Below, one piece after another: positions 6,635 to 6,708 of a DNA stretch of 6,708 bases (position 1 is the first letter of the stretch; each line of letters starts with the position of its first letter). This stretch comes from Flavobacteriaceae bacterium. GTDB taxonomy: Bacteria; Bacteroidota; Bacteroidia; Flavobacteriales; Flavobacteriaceae. The notes under the pieces were generated by a model. That model did not search any database. It was not told the DNA's origin and worked only from the letters and a program-made list of their open reading frames with translations. The stretch spans positions 1-6,708 of the forward strand of contig JABAYZ010000087.1 in NCBI GenBank assembly GCA_018608735.1. Direction: 5' to 3'. A program made the translations under genes and the position numbers.

Positions 6635-6708
6635 ACTTCACATTCTAACACTCTGTAATTCAGTGAATAAAAGTTAATTAAAAAATAAACCATAAAAAGC
6701 TTAAAGAT

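Noticed and set aside
6635..6708. Possible terminator hairpin after the porin gene (CACT...AGTG near 6650-6665, or TTCAC...GTGAA around it)
   Set aside because: The stems are only 4-5 bp, the wider one has a loop of about 21 bases, and no GC-rich stem followed by a T-run is present.

Overview
The window looks like a chromosomal housekeeping segment from a member of the Bacteroidota, most likely Flavobacteriia. The evidence is an AT-rich composition, a Bacteroidota-type outer-membrane porin, flavobacterial-looking LysS, LipB and RNase HII proteins, no obvious Shine-Dalgarno sequences, and several exact matches to the Bacteroidota promoter -7 box TAnnTTTG just ahead of genes. No mobile element, CRISPR array, phage gene, tRNA or rRNA was recognised.

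Layout. Bases 1-575 (minus strand) hold the N-terminal third or so of lysyl-tRNA synthetase (lysS), cut by the window edge. A 147-base divergent spacer (576-722) carries the lysS promoter and a perfect 9-bp inverted repeat that brackets its -33 region. On the plus strand follow a 52-residue YqaE/Pmp3-type membrane protein (723-881) and, 19 bases later, octanoyltransferase lipB (901-1599), whose predicted promoter box is so close to the ATG that the mRNA should be leaderless. lipB ends tail-to-tail with a 773-residue lipoprotein gene on the minus strand (1596-3917); the two stop codons share the bases TTAA. Upstream of that gene, on the same strand, is rnhB (3975-4553), with a separate promoter box for the lipoprotein gene in the 57-base gap. 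A 119-base divergent spacer (4554-4672) separates rnhB from a 653-residue putative porin gene (4673-6634, plus). The last 74 bases (6635-6708) are AT-rich, with no gene or convincing terminator visible.

How the genes relate. LysS (translation), LipB (lipoate attachment to dehydrogenase complexes) and RNase HII (removal of RNA from DNA) are independent core functions. The porin and the lipoprotein are both envelope proteins, but nothing in the sequence shows that they act together. The least understood item is the lipoprotein: an N-terminal half resembling DUF3352-type proteins is followed by a C-terminal half with about seven blade-like repeats, suggesting a beta-propeller. I see no strong evidence for a new multi-gene system here; the points worth checking are this lipoprotein, the leaderless lipB, the shared stop codons and the lysS-side inverted repeat.
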